From Ruegeria arenilitoris (lineage in GTDB: Bacteria; Pseudomonadota; Alphaproteobacteria; Rhodobacterales; Rhodobacteraceae), in assembly GCF_013035315.1 (NCBI RefSeq), contig NZ_WQHP01000006.1, forward strand, positions 62,001-126,000: a DNA stretch of 64,000 nucleotides, read 5' to 3'. Below the pieces are notes generated by a model. It had not been told where the DNA came from. It saw nothing but the letters and a program-made list of their open reading frames with translations, and did not search any database. Made by a program: the position numbers and the translations under genes. Shown here one piece after another: positions 37,517-46,886 of this stretch. The stretch's first letter is position 1, and every line of letters begins with the position of its first letter.

Positions 37517-37539
37517 AACCGGCCCCGTTCGGGCCGGTT
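37517..37539 (+). promoter_or_regulatory. Intercistronic stem-loop after dctP
   Basis: AACCGGCCC and GGGCCGGTT form a perfect 9-bp stem with a 5-base loop, 14 bp after the dctP stop. No T-run follows, so it is more likely an mRNA-protecting hairpin than a full terminator. Confidence 0.8.
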
Positions 37540-37570
37540 CCACACAACACCGACTGGGAGGACGGGGTTT

Positions 37571-38236
37571 ATGTCGTTTTGGGCAGATACAGGTGCGATC
37601 TTCAGCGCCTTTCTCAGCCAGGATTCGTTTGAGATTCAATCCGCATTGGAATCCGATGCGACTTGGGTTTGGGGCGCGATTGTGTCAGCCCTTGGCGGGT
37701 TCGTGATCATGCTGATTTATCGGGCTGTGCCCTTTGTCGAGCGCCATCTGGAACGGTCGGTGATGGTGTATTCCTACCTGGCGATTGCTTTGATTATTTT
37801 CTGGGGCGTGATCGACCGGTTCGTGTTCAACGATCAAGAGCCTTGGTCAACCACGATCCCCCCACTTCTATTCATGGTCATGGCGTGGTTCGGAGCGTCC
37901 TATAACGTCCGCTTGCGCACACATCTGAGCTTCAGCGAATTTCGCACGGCGATGCCCCGTGGCGGGCAGTTGGCTTGCCTCATCCTCGACGCAGTTCTTT
38001 GGTTCATCTTTGCCGTAATCGTCATCGTGACGACGACCCGATTGGTGGCGCTGTCGGCGTCGAACTTTCAGATCGTTCTGGGCACCGACAATATCATGCA
38101 GTGGTGGTTCCTTCTGGCCGCGCCTCTGTCCTTCTTTCTTATGGTTGGGCGTGTGTTTCAGAATCTCGCAGACGACCTGCACAACTGGAAAACAGGCGAG
38201 CCGCTGATCAAGCAGGCCGTGATCGGAGCAGACTGA
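37571..38236 (+). CDS. dctQ: TRAP transporter small permease, DctQ family
   Basis: 221 residues with four predicted membrane helices (about 42-60, 73-95, 133-153 and 175-195), as expected for DctQ. It overlaps the DctM gene as TGATG. Together with DctM it forms the sodium-driven carrier. Confidence 0.88.
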   Translation: MSFWADTGAIFSAFLSQDSFEIQSALESDATWVWGAIVSALGGFVIMLIYRAVPFVERHLERSVMVYSYLAIALIIFWGVIDRFVFNDQEPWSTTIPPLLFMVMAWFGASYNVRLRTHLSFSEFRTAMPRGGQLACLILDAVLWFIFAVIVIVTTTRLVALSASNFQIVLGTDNIMQWWFLLAAPLSFFLMVGRVFQNLADDLHNWKTGEPLIKQAVIGAD

Positions 38237-39594
38237 TGACAGACGGAACCATGGTCACACTGATCTCGCTTGGGGTCACATTTCTATTCATGTTGGGCGT
38301 GCCGGTTCTGCTGGTGATCGGCTATTGGGTCATTGGCTGTTCGTTTGTCCTTGGGCTGACGCTGGACAACATGGGGGCTGAGCTGCTGAACGTCTTCAAC
38401 AAGGGGTTCGCTCTGCTGGCGATGCCGCTGTTCATCTTGACCGGAGACCTCATCAACAAATCCGGCATTGCGAGACGGCTCAGCGATTTCGCCTATGCCT
38501 GTTTGGGCTGGATACGCGGCGGGCTGGCGATGGCGTCGCTTGGGGCCTGTGGGTTGTTCGCGGCGATTTCCGGGTCGAACTCGGCGACGACGGCCACGAT
38601 TGGGTCGATGCTGCACCCCGAGATGGTCAAAGGGGGATATGACGAACGCTTCAGCGCGGCAACCGCCGCTGCAGGTGGGACGGTGGGTATCATCATTCCT
38701 CCGTCGATTATCTTTATCGTCTACGGCTTTCTGATGAACCTGCCGATCTCCGAACTGTTCGTGGCGGGTATTCTGCCGGGCGCTTTGATGGTTTTTGGCA
38801 TGCAATTCGCCTGCTGGATCATCTGCCGAATGAACGGCTGGGGTCACCTGATCCCGTTGCAACTGAACCGCGTTCTGAAAACCGCGTTCGGCGCATGGCT
38901 TGGTTTCTTCGCTATCGGGCTGGTGCTGTGGGGCATATATACAGGCAAGTTCTCCCCGACCGAAGCGGCGGGTGTGACCGTTGGCTTCTGCGTCATTGCG
39001 GGTCTGGTCAGCTACCCGATCAACCGCATCATGGGCGCGCGGAACGACATTCCGCCAACCGAGAAAAGCTATGCCGAGATGTTCGTCGTCGAAGGTTTCA
39101 CGATCCCCGAGATCCCCTCGATCGTAATCCGCTCGGCTCAGATCACAGGCATTCTTGCGCCGCTGATCGCGATTTCAGTGGTGATGCAGCAAATCTTGTC
39201 GCTGCTTGGTGCGCAGGAGACTATTGGGAACTTTGTAACCTCGATGGGCGGCTACCACGCTGTTCTGTTTACCTCGATGGTGATTGTGTTCTTCTCGGGC
39301 ATGGTGCTGGAAAGCCTTCCGGTTACGATCATCCTTGCACCGATCCTGGCGCCGATTGCGGCCTCGGTGGGCATTGACCCGATCCATTTCTCAGTAATCT
39401 TCCTTGTGGGTGCTTCCATCGGTTTCATTACCCCGCCCTACGGGTTGAACCTCTACGTGGCGTCAGGGGTGACGGGCGTGCCATATTTCCGACTACTGCG
39501 CTATACAGTGCCCTATCTGGTGGCCTTGTTGTCCGTTTGGATTTTGGTATCGCTGGTGCCCGATCTGGCCTTGATCCTGCTGCCAAATAACTAG
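38236..39594 (+). CDS. dctM: TRAP transporter large permease, DctM family
   Basis: 452 residues starting MTDGTMVTLISLGVTF; a longer open frame upstream is out of context and rejected. Twelve or so hydrophobic segments and the DctM signature blocks SGSNSATTATIGSMLHPEM and AAGGTVGIIIPPSIIFIVYG are present. It is translationally coupled to DctQ. Confidence 0.92.
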   Translation: MTDGTMVTLISLGVTFLFMLGVPVLLVIGYWVIGCSFVLGLTLDNMGAELLNVFNKGFALLAMPLFILTGDLINKSGIARRLSDFAYACLGWIRGGLAMASLGACGLFAAISGSNSATTATIGSMLHPEMVKGGYDERFSAATAAAGGTVGIIIPPSIIFIVYGFLMNLPISELFVAGILPGALMVFGMQFACWIICRMNGWGHLIPLQLNRVLKTAFGAWLGFFAIGLVLWGIYTGKFSPTEAAGVTVGFCVIAGLVSYPINRIMGARNDIPPTEKSYAEMFVVEGFTIPEIPSIVIRSAQITGILAPLIAISVVMQQILSLLGAQETIGNFVTSMGGYHAVLFTSMVIVFFSGMVLESLPVTIILAPILAPIAASVGIDPIHFSVIFLVGASIGFITPPYGLNLYVASGVTGVPYFRLLRYTVPYLVALLSVWILVSLVPDLALILLPNN

Positions 39595-39605
39595 ACTGTT
39601 ACGTG

Positions 39606-40385
39606 ATGGTCGAGACGGATACACAGGACAAGGAAACTCAGATCCCTACCAACTTGCGCCTTCTTCTCATTCTTGAGGAGGTGGCGCGGCGGGGGGTGGC
39701 CGTCAAACCATCGGAACTTGTCGAGGCATTGGGTCTGGCCAAGCCGACTGTTCACCGTCTGCTGCAGACCGCAGAAACCGAAGGTTTCCTACAGCGCGAC
39801 CTCGACGGGCGCTCGTACGGCCCGGGACATCGCCTCCGGTTGCTTTCGGTTAACACCATGTCTTCCGAGCACTTGCGCACGGCGCGACTGGCAATACTGC
39901 GTAGCGTAGCAGAAGAGGTTGGCGAGACATGCAACCTCGCCATCCCGGACCGAGAGGGGATGATCTATCTTGACCGGGTGGAAACAAAATGGCCGCTTCG
40001 AATTCAATTGCCGGTGGGTACGCAGGTGCCGTTCCATTGTACTGCCAGTGGAAAGATGTACCTGTCCACTCTGCGGCAGAAAACGCTGGATGGGTTCCTT
40101 TCTGCAGGAAATCTTAAGCCGCAAACTGAACGCTCTTTGACTGATCCAAAAGTCTTGCGAACGGAAATCCAAAACGTCGCCGAGAATCGTTTTTCCACCG
40201 ATGATGAGGAATTCATGGCTGGCATGACGGCCCTGGCTGTGCCCATTCTGGATGTTCAGGGCAGATTGGTCGGCACGCTTTCGGTGCATGCCCCAACACA
40301 GCGCCACGACGTCAAAAGCCTAATGTCGTTTCTGGCTATACTGCAAAAAGGGGCCGACGAACTTTCTGCCCTTTTGAATGAGTGA
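39606..40385 (+). CDS. IclR-family transcriptional regulator
   Basis: 259 residues: N-terminal winged helix (LRLLLILEEVARRG, GLAKPTVHRLLQTAETEGFL) and a C-terminal GAF-like effector domain with the IclR block PFHCTASGKMYLS and a conserved acidic FSTDDEEFMAGM. GTG 39603 directly precedes the ATG. It follows dctM by 11 bp and probably regulates the TRAP/GMC cluster. Confidence 0.9.
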   Translation: MVETDTQDKETQIPTNLRLLLILEEVARRGVAVKPSELVEALGLAKPTVHRLLQTAETEGFLQRDLDGRSYGPGHRLRLLSVNTMSSEHLRTARLAILRSVAEEVGETCNLAIPDREGMIYLDRVETKWPLRIQLPVGTQVPFHCTASGKMYLSTLRQKTLDGFLSAGNLKPQTERSLTDPKVLRTEIQNVAENRFSTDDEEFMAGMTALAVPILDVQGRLVGTLSVHAPTQRHDVKSLMSFLAILQKGADELSALLNE

Positions 40386-40395
40386 ACAGCCAGGC

Positions 40396-40410
40396 CTCTG
40401 TGTTACAGAG
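40396..40410. terminator. Small hairpin between convergent IclR and LysR genes
   Basis: CTCTGT-GTT-ACAGAG forms a 6-bp stem in the 59-bp convergent gap. An A-run to its right would give a T-run for the minus-strand transcript, though it comes before the stem in that direction. Weak evidence for termination. Confidence 0.3.
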
Positions 40411-40444
40411 AAAGACGCAAAAAACCTGTCTGACTTGAGACTGC

Positions 40445-41407
40445 CTAGTTGCTTCCCGCCTCATCCATCCCAACTGCGCGCGGGTTGGCTTTCACCTCAT
40501 CTAGCATCTTCAACACTTCGGCTTTCCAGCCCGCTTTGATCTTCAACGCAAGTTGAGATGGTGGTCGGTGGTCAGGCTCAAGAAGCGCGTATTCGTATCT
40601 AAGAGGTGTCTCGAAGGGCAAAAACACGACCTTTCCGTTTGACAAGTTTAGTTCGCGTTCTGTCGCTACGGTCAATGGATCTACGATTGAGTAGCACTGA
40701 CCTGAACTCACAAATGGTATTAACGGTAGAAAGTATTGGCAGGTCACCGTTGGATTATAGTCAGCGGATACATCCTGAAACTCTTGTCGAATTTTGCGCT
40801 GGAATGGATGCGTGGAATGCAACCCTCCCATCGGAGACCCGTCGAGGTCAGAAATGTTTACGATCTTGCGGGAAGCAAGAGGGCTGTCACTATCAACGGC
40901 ACAAAAACAGTCTGCACGGATCAATTCTGTTGAATACTGACGCTCTTTTCCAACCGAATGCTCAAAGTCCGCAAAGCCGAAATCGATATTCTGCGTCCCT
41001 GCAAGCTCCATAATCTGCGGCGAACTGCGCGTGGACAACGTAATGCGGATCTCAGGGTTCTCGCCCACCGATTGGCTAATATAGCGCGGGAACAAGAAAG
41101 CGGACGGACCAGGCATTGTAGCGATGTTGAGACTGCCGGAATGCCCATTTATCAGCCCTTCCATTGTGCTGGATATTGCAGAGAGGCGATCGAGAATTCC
41201 CGTGGTTTCAGCCAAAAGGTAATGCGCTTCTGGTACAGGCACCAATCGTCGTCCTTTACGTTCGAACAGCGTCAATCCCAGTGCCTTTTCTAGGTTCTTT
41301 AACGCAAGGCTGATCGCGGGCTGAGTACGGTTTAGTTTCTTCGCGGTTTGCGAGATGGAGCCAGTTTCCATCACTTCGCGGAATACGGTGAGTTGCGTCA
41401 GGTTCAT
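40445..41407 (-). CDS. LysR-family transcriptional regulator (candidate regulator of the TAXI-TRAP/cuy cluster)
   Basis: 320 residues. The helix-turn-helix is ISQTAKKLNRTQPAISLALKNLE, followed by FERKGRRLVPVPEA and an effector domain (NIDFGFADFE). It is divergent from the TAXI-TRAP gene, with 128 bp between start codons containing a short palindrome. Its place makes it the likely activator of the amino-acid/sulfonate cluster; it may correspond to the regulator of cysteate genes in relatives, which I could not check. Confidence 0.9.
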   Translation of the reverse strand: MNLTQLTVFREVMETGSISQTAKKLNRTQPAISLALKNLEKALGLTLFERKGRRLVPVPEAHYLLAETTGILDRLSAISSTMEGLINGHSGSLNIATMPGPSAFLFPRYISQSVGENPEIRITLSTRSSPQIMELAGTQNIDFGFADFEHSVGKERQYSTELIRADCFCAVDSDSPLASRKIVNISDLDGSPMGGLHSTHPFQRKIRQEFQDVSADYNPTVTCQYFLPLIPFVSSGQCYSIVDPLTVATERELNLSNGKVVFLPFETPLRYEYALLEPDHRPPSQLALKIKAGWKAEVLKMLDEVKANPRAVGMDEAGSN

Positions 41408-41446
41408 ATTGATTACATAAGCGAAACCTTAGTTTTGTGAAATATA

Positions 41447-41456
41447 ACAAATTTGT
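41447..41456. promoter_or_regulatory. Candidate LysR binding dyad
   Basis: ACAAATTTGT is a perfect 10-bp palindrome in an AT-rich block of the LysR/TAXI spacer; the flanks extend the symmetry partly (ATA on one side, ATT on the other). Position fits a LysR operator. Confidence 0.4.
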
Positions 41457-41535
41457 ATTTATGATAATTCTCTTTAGGCTTTCAGGATCGAAGTTCGGAT
41501 CAACCGAATCCAACGAACCAACGACGGAGACTACA

Positions 41536-42543
41536 ATGAAATTTGTGAAGTGTTTGACAGGCCTTGCATTGGCTGGCGCCTTAGCCGCACCCGCGCTGGC
41601 GCAGGACCCGACGTTTTTTCGCATTGGCACCGGTGGTGCTGGCGGAACCTATTTCCCCATTGGTGGTACCATCGCAAACGGAATCTCCGCCCCTCCGGGT
41701 TCGCGCCCCTGCGAAGAAGGTGGACAGTGTGGCGTTCCGGGCTTGATCGCCATCGCACAGTCTACGACGGCGTCCGTTTTCAACAATGCCGCCGTGCAAA
41801 ATGGCGAGCTTGAAGCCGGTTTGGCCGCGGCCGACGTCACTCGCTCGATGTATCTTGGCGAGGGTAAATTCGAAGGGAAACCTCATCCAAACCTGCGCAT
41901 TGTTGCTAACCTGTTCCCTGAAGATCTGCACCTGGTGTTGCCTGCTGGAGCGACAATCAATGATCTGAGCGATCTGGAAGGCAAGCGCGTCGGTATCGCG
42001 CAAGCCGGTTCGGGTACTCAAGTTGCCGTGCTGCAGATGCTGGACGCTTGGGGCGTAAATCGGGACAACATGGACGAAGCCGAACTGAACAACAGTCAGA
42101 GCGCCGAGCGCCTGGCCGATGGTCAGCTGGACGCCTATTTTTATGCCGCGGGCTGGCCAGTTGCCGCGATGGTGCAGCTGTCCTCGACCAAGGGCATGAA
42201 CCTGCATTCATTCTCGGACGAGGATCTGGCGAAGATCAATGAGATCATCCCGGCCTATATCCCCTCGACCATTCCCGGCGGTGTTTATGAAGGCATCGAT
42301 GGTGAAACCAAGACCCCTGCAGTCAGCGCGATGCTGGTTGTGTCGTCGGAACTGTCTGACGAGCTGGTCTACGGCCTGACCAAGGCGCTGTGGAACGACA
42401 ACACCCGCAAGCTGCTGGACAATGGCCACGCCAAGGGCAAGCAGATCACGGCTGAAACCGCTTTGGACGGTGTCGAAGCTTTGGGTGTGCCGCTGCACCC
42501 GGGTGCCGAGAAGTTCTATAAAGAAGCCGGCTTGCTTCAGTAA
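41536..42543 (+). CDS. TAXI-family TRAP transporter solute-binding protein
   Basis: 335 residues from ATG 41536 with a GGAG site; signal peptide MKFVKCLTGLALAGALAAPALAQ. The TAXI signature GTGGAGGTYFPIGG and the blocks SVFNNAAVQNGELEAGLAAADV and GKRVGIAQAGSGTQV are clear. TAXI proteins deliver amino acids or carboxylates to fused TRAP permeases. The genes that follow act on amino acids, so the ligand is likely an amino acid or sulfonated amino acid. Confidence 0.93.
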   Translation: MKFVKCLTGLALAGALAAPALAQDPTFFRIGTGGAGGTYFPIGGTIANGISAPPGSRPCEEGGQCGVPGLIAIAQSTTASVFNNAAVQNGELEAGLAAADVTRSMYLGEGKFEGKPHPNLRIVANLFPEDLHLVLPAGATINDLSDLEGKRVGIAQAGSGTQVAVLQMLDAWGVNRDNMDEAELNNSQSAERLADGQLDAYFYAAGWPVAAMVQLSSTKGMNLHSFSDEDLAKINEIIPAYIPSTIPGGVYEGIDGETKTPAVSAMLVVSSELSDELVYGLTKALWNDNTRKLLDNGHAKGKQITAETALDGVEALGVPLHPGAEKFYKEAGLLQ

Positions 42544-42567
42544 TCTTAGCTTGCTGACACTTGTCGT

Positions 42568-42590
42568 CGGTGCCCCTCCGCGGGGCACCG
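42568..42590 (+). promoter_or_regulatory. Intercistronic stem-loop after TAXI gene
   Basis: CGGTGCCCC and GGGGCACCG form a perfect 9-bp stem with loop TCCGC, 24 bp after the TAXI stop, and 33 bp before the permease start. No T-run follows. Confidence 0.8.
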
Positions 42591-42623
42591 CACTCTGGAA
42601 TTATGCGAAATCGGGGGGCCATC

Positions 42624-44837
42624 ATGTCCGAGACCCAGAAACTTGATGACCACGAACTGACGGCTGAGGAGCTGGCCGCTATCGAAGAACAGTTCGACGA
42701 AGGTGCCGCCGTCCGGCAGGTCACGCCCACCGCAGGCAAGGTGCTGCGCGTTGTTGCCCTGATCTTTGCGTTCTACGAATTCTTCACGGCCGGTTTTGGC
42801 CTGCCCGCCGACCATTGGCATATGGGCATCTATCTGGCGCTGTTGTTCATTTTGGTCTATGCGACAATTCCGATTATCGGTTCCAAAAATCTTTATGCGC
42901 TCAAGGTCAGCCGGTTCCGTATCGGCAACATCCCTCTATACGACTTGGTCTTTATGGCGCTGGGTATCGTTGCAGCGCTGTATGTCGGTGTTGCGTGGCG
43001 CGGCATTCCGTTTCTGGGGATCGAGGAACAGACGTTCCGAATGGGCAACCCGAACACCTATGACGTGGTTTTGGGCGTCGTCATCATCCTGCTGGTGCTG
43101 GACATTGCCCGCCGCACGTTGGGTTGGGTGCTGCCTCTGATCATCTGTGTCTTCATCTCATACGCCCTGTTGGGGCCGTATTTCCCCGGATTGCTGCAGC
43201 ATCCCGGCGTGAATTTCAAAACCTTCGTGTCGTCGATGTACTTCCCGCAGGAAGGTATCTACGGCGTTACCCTTTGGGTTGTTTCCACCATCGTTTTCCA
43301 CTTCGTGCTGTTTGGTGTGATCGCGCAACGCACAGGGTTGGGACAGCTATTCATCGACAACGCAACGATTTTGGCGGGCCGCTATACCGGCGGTCCGGCA
43401 AAAGTGTCGGTGGTATCCTCGGCGTTCTTCGGCACGATCTCGGGCTCTTCGGTGGCCAACACCGTTTCGACCGGCGCGCTGACAATTCCCAACATGAAGC
43501 GCCTTGGATACCCCGGCCATTTTGCAGGCGGGGTCGAAGCCGCATCCTCGGCCGGTGGGCAGATCACACCACCCATCATGGGGGCCGCGGCCTTCATCAT
43601 GGCTGAGTTCCTTGAAGTGCCTTACACGACCATCGTGATTGCTGCGATCTTCCCGGCTATCCTGCACTATGTCGGCGTCTTTGCCGTTGTGCACCTGATG
43701 GCGCGCAAGCTGAACCTGCAAGGCTTGGCGAAAGAGCAACTGCCACAGCTCAAGGCCGTCTGGGCCGAAGGCTGGGCCAATATTGTGCCTCTTATCGGCC
43801 TGCTGGTCGTGCTGTTCACAGGCTATACGCCGTTCATGTCTGCCTTCTGCGGCATCTCCCTAGCGGTGATTGCGGGCATGTCGCGGATCAAACAGCCGCC
43901 CACCCTGATCTATGCCGCGGCGTTTCTGGCCTTCGTGCTATGGAAATTCTCAGATGGCGGCTTCGACCTGACCATGACAGCGATCCTGTGCGGTTTGTCT
44001 GTGATCGCAACACTCAACCCGCAAAAACGCATCGAAGTGCCTGAGATGCTGCAAGCGGTCGAACTGGGCGTGAAGTACTCGCTGGCCGTAGGTGCTGCAG
44101 CCGCTGCGGTAGGTATCGTCGTCGGTGTGATCAACACAACCGGTATCGGTTTCCGTATCGGGTTCATGGTTACTCAAGGCGCAGGAAACCTCGCCGCTGA
44201 CCTTTACAACATGATTTCGTTCGGCAGTTTCCAATTGTTTGCTATGGAAGACCTGCAACTGTTCATCTCGCTGGTCTTCATTGCCATCGTTTGCATCCTG
44301 ATGGGCGCAGGCATCCCGACTACGGCGCTCTACATCATGCTGGTCTCTGTCGCACAGCCCGCGCTGGCGCAGTTGGGTGTCCCGCCGATCGCAAGCCATC
44401 TGTTCGTGCTGTATTACGGAGTGGTGTCCGAGATCACACCTCCGGTCTGCACCTCGGCCTATGCGGCAGCGGCAATTGCGAATTCGAACCCATTCCGGAC
44501 CGGCCTGTCCGCCTTTACGCTGGGGCTGGGCAAGGTGATCGCACCGATGGCGTTTGTCTATGCTCCGGTTCTATTGTTCGTGTCTTCGACCGGGTTCAAT
44601 CTGTGGGAATTCACGTATACCGCGACAAGCTGTATCGCCGGTGTGATAGCCTTGTCGGCGGCCGTGGTTGGGTACTGGCTGAAACCGCTGAATATTGCTT
44701 CACGTGTGCTGATGGCAATCGCGGGGGTGATCTTCGTCGCGCCAAGCCTAACCGCCGACCTTATCGCCCTAGCTGTGGCCTCACCGGTTATCATCACTCA
44801 GTTGATCTCGCGCAATCGCAGCCACGCTGCTACCTGA
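42624..44837 (+). CDS. TRAP transporter fused permease (4TM-12TM)
   Basis: 737 residues from ATG 42624 (MSETQKLDDHELTAEELAAI). A cytoplasmic acidic N-terminus leads into a DctQ-like part (about 50-190), then a DctM-like part (about 200-690) with ISGSSVANTVSTGALTIPNM and GGQITPPIMGAAAFIMAEF. This fused form is the usual partner of TAXI proteins. It is followed after 4 bp by the FAD oxidoreductase gene. Confidence 0.93.
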   Translation: MSETQKLDDHELTAEELAAIEEQFDEGAAVRQVTPTAGKVLRVVALIFAFYEFFTAGFGLPADHWHMGIYLALLFILVYATIPIIGSKNLYALKVSRFRIGNIPLYDLVFMALGIVAALYVGVAWRGIPFLGIEEQTFRMGNPNTYDVVLGVVIILLVLDIARRTLGWVLPLIICVFISYALLGPYFPGLLQHPGVNFKTFVSSMYFPQEGIYGVTLWVVSTIVFHFVLFGVIAQRTGLGQLFIDNATILAGRYTGGPAKVSVVSSAFFGTISGSSVANTVSTGALTIPNMKRLGYPGHFAGGVEAASSAGGQITPPIMGAAAFIMAEFLEVPYTTIVIAAIFPAILHYVGVFAVVHLMARKLNLQGLAKEQLPQLKAVWAEGWANIVPLIGLLVVLFTGYTPFMSAFCGISLAVIAGMSRIKQPPTLIYAAAFLAFVLWKFSDGGFDLTMTAILCGLSVIATLNPQKRIEVPEMLQAVELGVKYSLAVGAAAAAVGIVVGVINTTGIGFRIGFMVTQGAGNLAADLYNMISFGSFQLFAMEDLQLFISLVFIAIVCILMGAGIPTTALYIMLVSVAQPALAQLGVPPIASHLFVLYYGVVSEITPPVCTSAYAAAAIANSNPFRTGLSAFTLGLGKVIAPMAFVYAPVLLFVSSTGFNLWEFTYTATSCIAGVIALSAAVVGYWLKPLNIASRVLMAIAGVIFVAPSLTADLIALAVASPVIITQLISRNRSHAAT

Positions 44838-44841
44838 CACG

Positions 44842-46080
44842 ATGGCAGAGCAAGTTACCATCATCGGCGCAGGGATCGTCGGCATCTGTTGCGCGCTGTC
44901 GCTGCAAGAACGGGGCATACCTGTCCGTCTGATCGACCGTAGCGACCCGGGACAGGAAACCTCGTTCGGTAATGCGGGTGTTGTGTCGCCCTGGTCGATT
45001 ATTCCGCAGGCCGTTCCGGGCATTTGGAAAAAACTACCCCAGATGCTGCTGGACCCAAAAAGCGCGCTGTCGGTTCGGGCGTCCTTCTGGCCGAAGATGA
45101 TCCCGTGGGGGCTGCGTTTTCTGGGAATGTCAGGCGAAAAGACGGTTCGCGAAGTTTCGGATGCGATGGAGATCTTGTGCCGCCCATCTATCGATTTGTA
45201 TCGTCGGCATCTGCAAGGCACTGGGCGCGAGAGCCTGATCATTGATAGTTACTATATTCACGCGTTCCGCAACCCGGACGACGCCAACCTGGATGGGCTC
45301 GGTTACCTGATCCGCCGGGAAAAAGGCGGTGATCTGGAGCGTGTCGATGGCGCTGAACTACGGCACATGGAACCTGCATTGTCCGAGGAGTTCAAGGCGG
45401 CGATCGTGATCAAGGGTCAGGCGCGCGCCACTTCTCCCGGGCGTTTGGGTGCTGTGCTGGCCGAAAAAGCACGCGCGCAAGGTGCCGAGTTTGTGCGGGC
45501 CGAAGTCACCAAACTGAGCTACACCGAAGGCGACAATTGGCAGCTTGCGACGTCGCAAGACACGTTGCACGCGAGTAATATTGTCCTCGCGGCCGGAGTG
45601 TGGTCCGCCGATCTTCTCAAACCCCTTGGACTACCCGTGCCGCTGGTGGCCGAGCGGGGCTATCATGTTGAGTTCCCAAACCCTTCCGCTGTCTTGAGCA
45701 ATTCTGTGATGGATGTGGATGCAAAAGTCGTCGCAAGTTCGATGCAGGGCGGTCTGCGGGTTGCCGGAACGGCCGAATTCGGAAGCGTTGATGCCCCAGC
45801 CGACCCGCGAAAAGAGAAGATTCTTACTGATCAGGCCAAGTCCTTAGTGCCAGACCTGAATACGGATGAGGCACAATTCTGGATGGGTCGACGACCCTCG
45901 TTTCCCGACAGCCTGCCTGCGATTGGGGCACTCAATGGCAAGGACGGGCTTTTCGCCGCCTTCGGGCATTCTCACTACGGGCTCATGATGGCGCCAAAGA
46001 CTGGTGAGCTTGTGGCGGATCTTGTGACGGACCGCAGCCCAAATATCAATCTGGCCCCATTCTCGCTGGCCAGATTCTAG
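44842..46080 (+). CDS. FAD-dependent D-amino-acid dehydrogenase (DadA-like)
   Basis: 412 residues, DAO/DadA family. The N-terminal FAD motif is TIIGAGIVGICCALSLQERG, the second block is ETSFGNAGVVSPWSIIPQA, and the C-terminal block is FGHSHYGLMMAPKTGELVADL. Such enzymes oxidise D-amino acids to imino acids, passing electrons to the membrane. It lies between the permease and a racemase gene, and a RidA protein (imine hydrolase) is in the same cluster. Substrate likely a D-amino acid; sarcosine-type substrates are an alternative. Confidence 0.88.
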   Translation: MAEQVTIIGAGIVGICCALSLQERGIPVRLIDRSDPGQETSFGNAGVVSPWSIIPQAVPGIWKKLPQMLLDPKSALSVRASFWPKMIPWGLRFLGMSGEKTVREVSDAMEILCRPSIDLYRRHLQGTGRESLIIDSYYIHAFRNPDDANLDGLGYLIRREKGGDLERVDGAELRHMEPALSEEFKAAIVIKGQARATSPGRLGAVLAEKARAQGAEFVRAEVTKLSYTEGDNWQLATSQDTLHASNIVLAAGVWSADLLKPLGLPVPLVAERGYHVEFPNPSAVLSNSVMDVDAKVVASSMQGGLRVAGTAEFGSVDAPADPRKEKILTDQAKSLVPDLNTDEAQFWMGRRPSFPDSLPAIGALNGKDGLFAAFGHSHYGLMMAPKTGELVADLVTDRSPNINLAPFSLARF

Positions 46081-46108
46081 ATCTCCAGTTCAAAAGGACC
46101 TTAGCACC

Positions 46109-46849
46109 ATGCCAATATACGAAGGCGGTCAGAACATCTGCGGGGCTTCAATCGGGGTTCTGTGTCTTGAAAGCTATTTCCCCAAACCGCCGGGGCACAT
46201 CAAGAATCCGTCCAGCCTTCCGTTTCCCGTTCTTTACGAAATGATCGACGGCATCACCGTCCCGACCCTGCTAAACAACCCAACACCCGAGCTGCTGGCC
46301 CCCTTTATCAAGGGTGCGCAACGGCTTGAGGACGGGGGCGTTCGGGCCATCACGGGAAGCTGCGGATTTCTGGCTTTGTTTCAAAAGGAACTGGCTGCGG
46401 CTGTTTCCGTACCCGTCTTTGCATCCAGCTTGATACAGGTGCCTATGGCATTTCACATGACAGGGGCAAATGCGCCTGTGGGCGTGCTGACCGCAGATGC
46501 ATCTGCCCTGACACCGGAGCATTTCGAAGGTGTCGGAGCAGGTGGTATTCCCGTCGCAGTACAAGGGTTGGAGGACACCAGCGAATTCGCTGAAGTGATC
46601 TTGCGCAATACGCGGACCCGCATGGACACGGATTTGATCGAGGCTGAAGTGCTCGAGGCTGCTCGGCGACTCAGAGATAAATCACCGGAGATACGGTCGT
46701 TGGTTTTGGAGTGTACCGACTTGCCGCCATATGCCGTGCGACTTCAGCAAGAACTGCAACTTCCAGTCTTCGATTTGACGACGCTGGCGCAAATGGCGCA
46801 TACCGTTGCGACGCGCGAAACCTATGCCGGGATCATGCCTTGGACATAA
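46109..46849 (+). CDS. Aspartate/glutamate racemase family protein
   Basis: 246 residues. The two catalytic cysteines of the cofactor-independent racemase family are visible: Cys85 (ITGSCGFLALFQ) and Cys202 (VLECTDLPPYA). Family members interconvert D and L amino acids or hydantoins. Next to a D-amino-acid dehydrogenase and a CuyA-like lyase, it could interconvert the enantiomers of cysteate or a related amino acid. This last step is inference. Confidence 0.87.
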   Translation: MPIYEGGQNICGASIGVLCLESYFPKPPGHIKNPSSLPFPVLYEMIDGITVPTLLNNPTPELLAPFIKGAQRLEDGGVRAITGSCGFLALFQKELAAAVSVPVFASSLIQVPMAFHMTGANAPVGVLTADASALTPEHFEGVGAGGIPVAVQGLEDTSEFAEVILRNTRTRMDTDLIEAEVLEAARRLRDKSPEIRSLVLECTDLPPYAVRLQQELQLPVFDLTTLAQMAHTVATRETYAGIMPWT

Positions 46850-46886
46850 GGTTTCAGCAGTTTCACATGGGGCATGGGGGAGCTTA

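Noticed and set aside
37975-38235. N-terminal extension of dctM overlapping dctQ
   Set aside because: Arginine-rich out-of-frame reading of dctQ; the TGATG start at 38236 gives the normal length.
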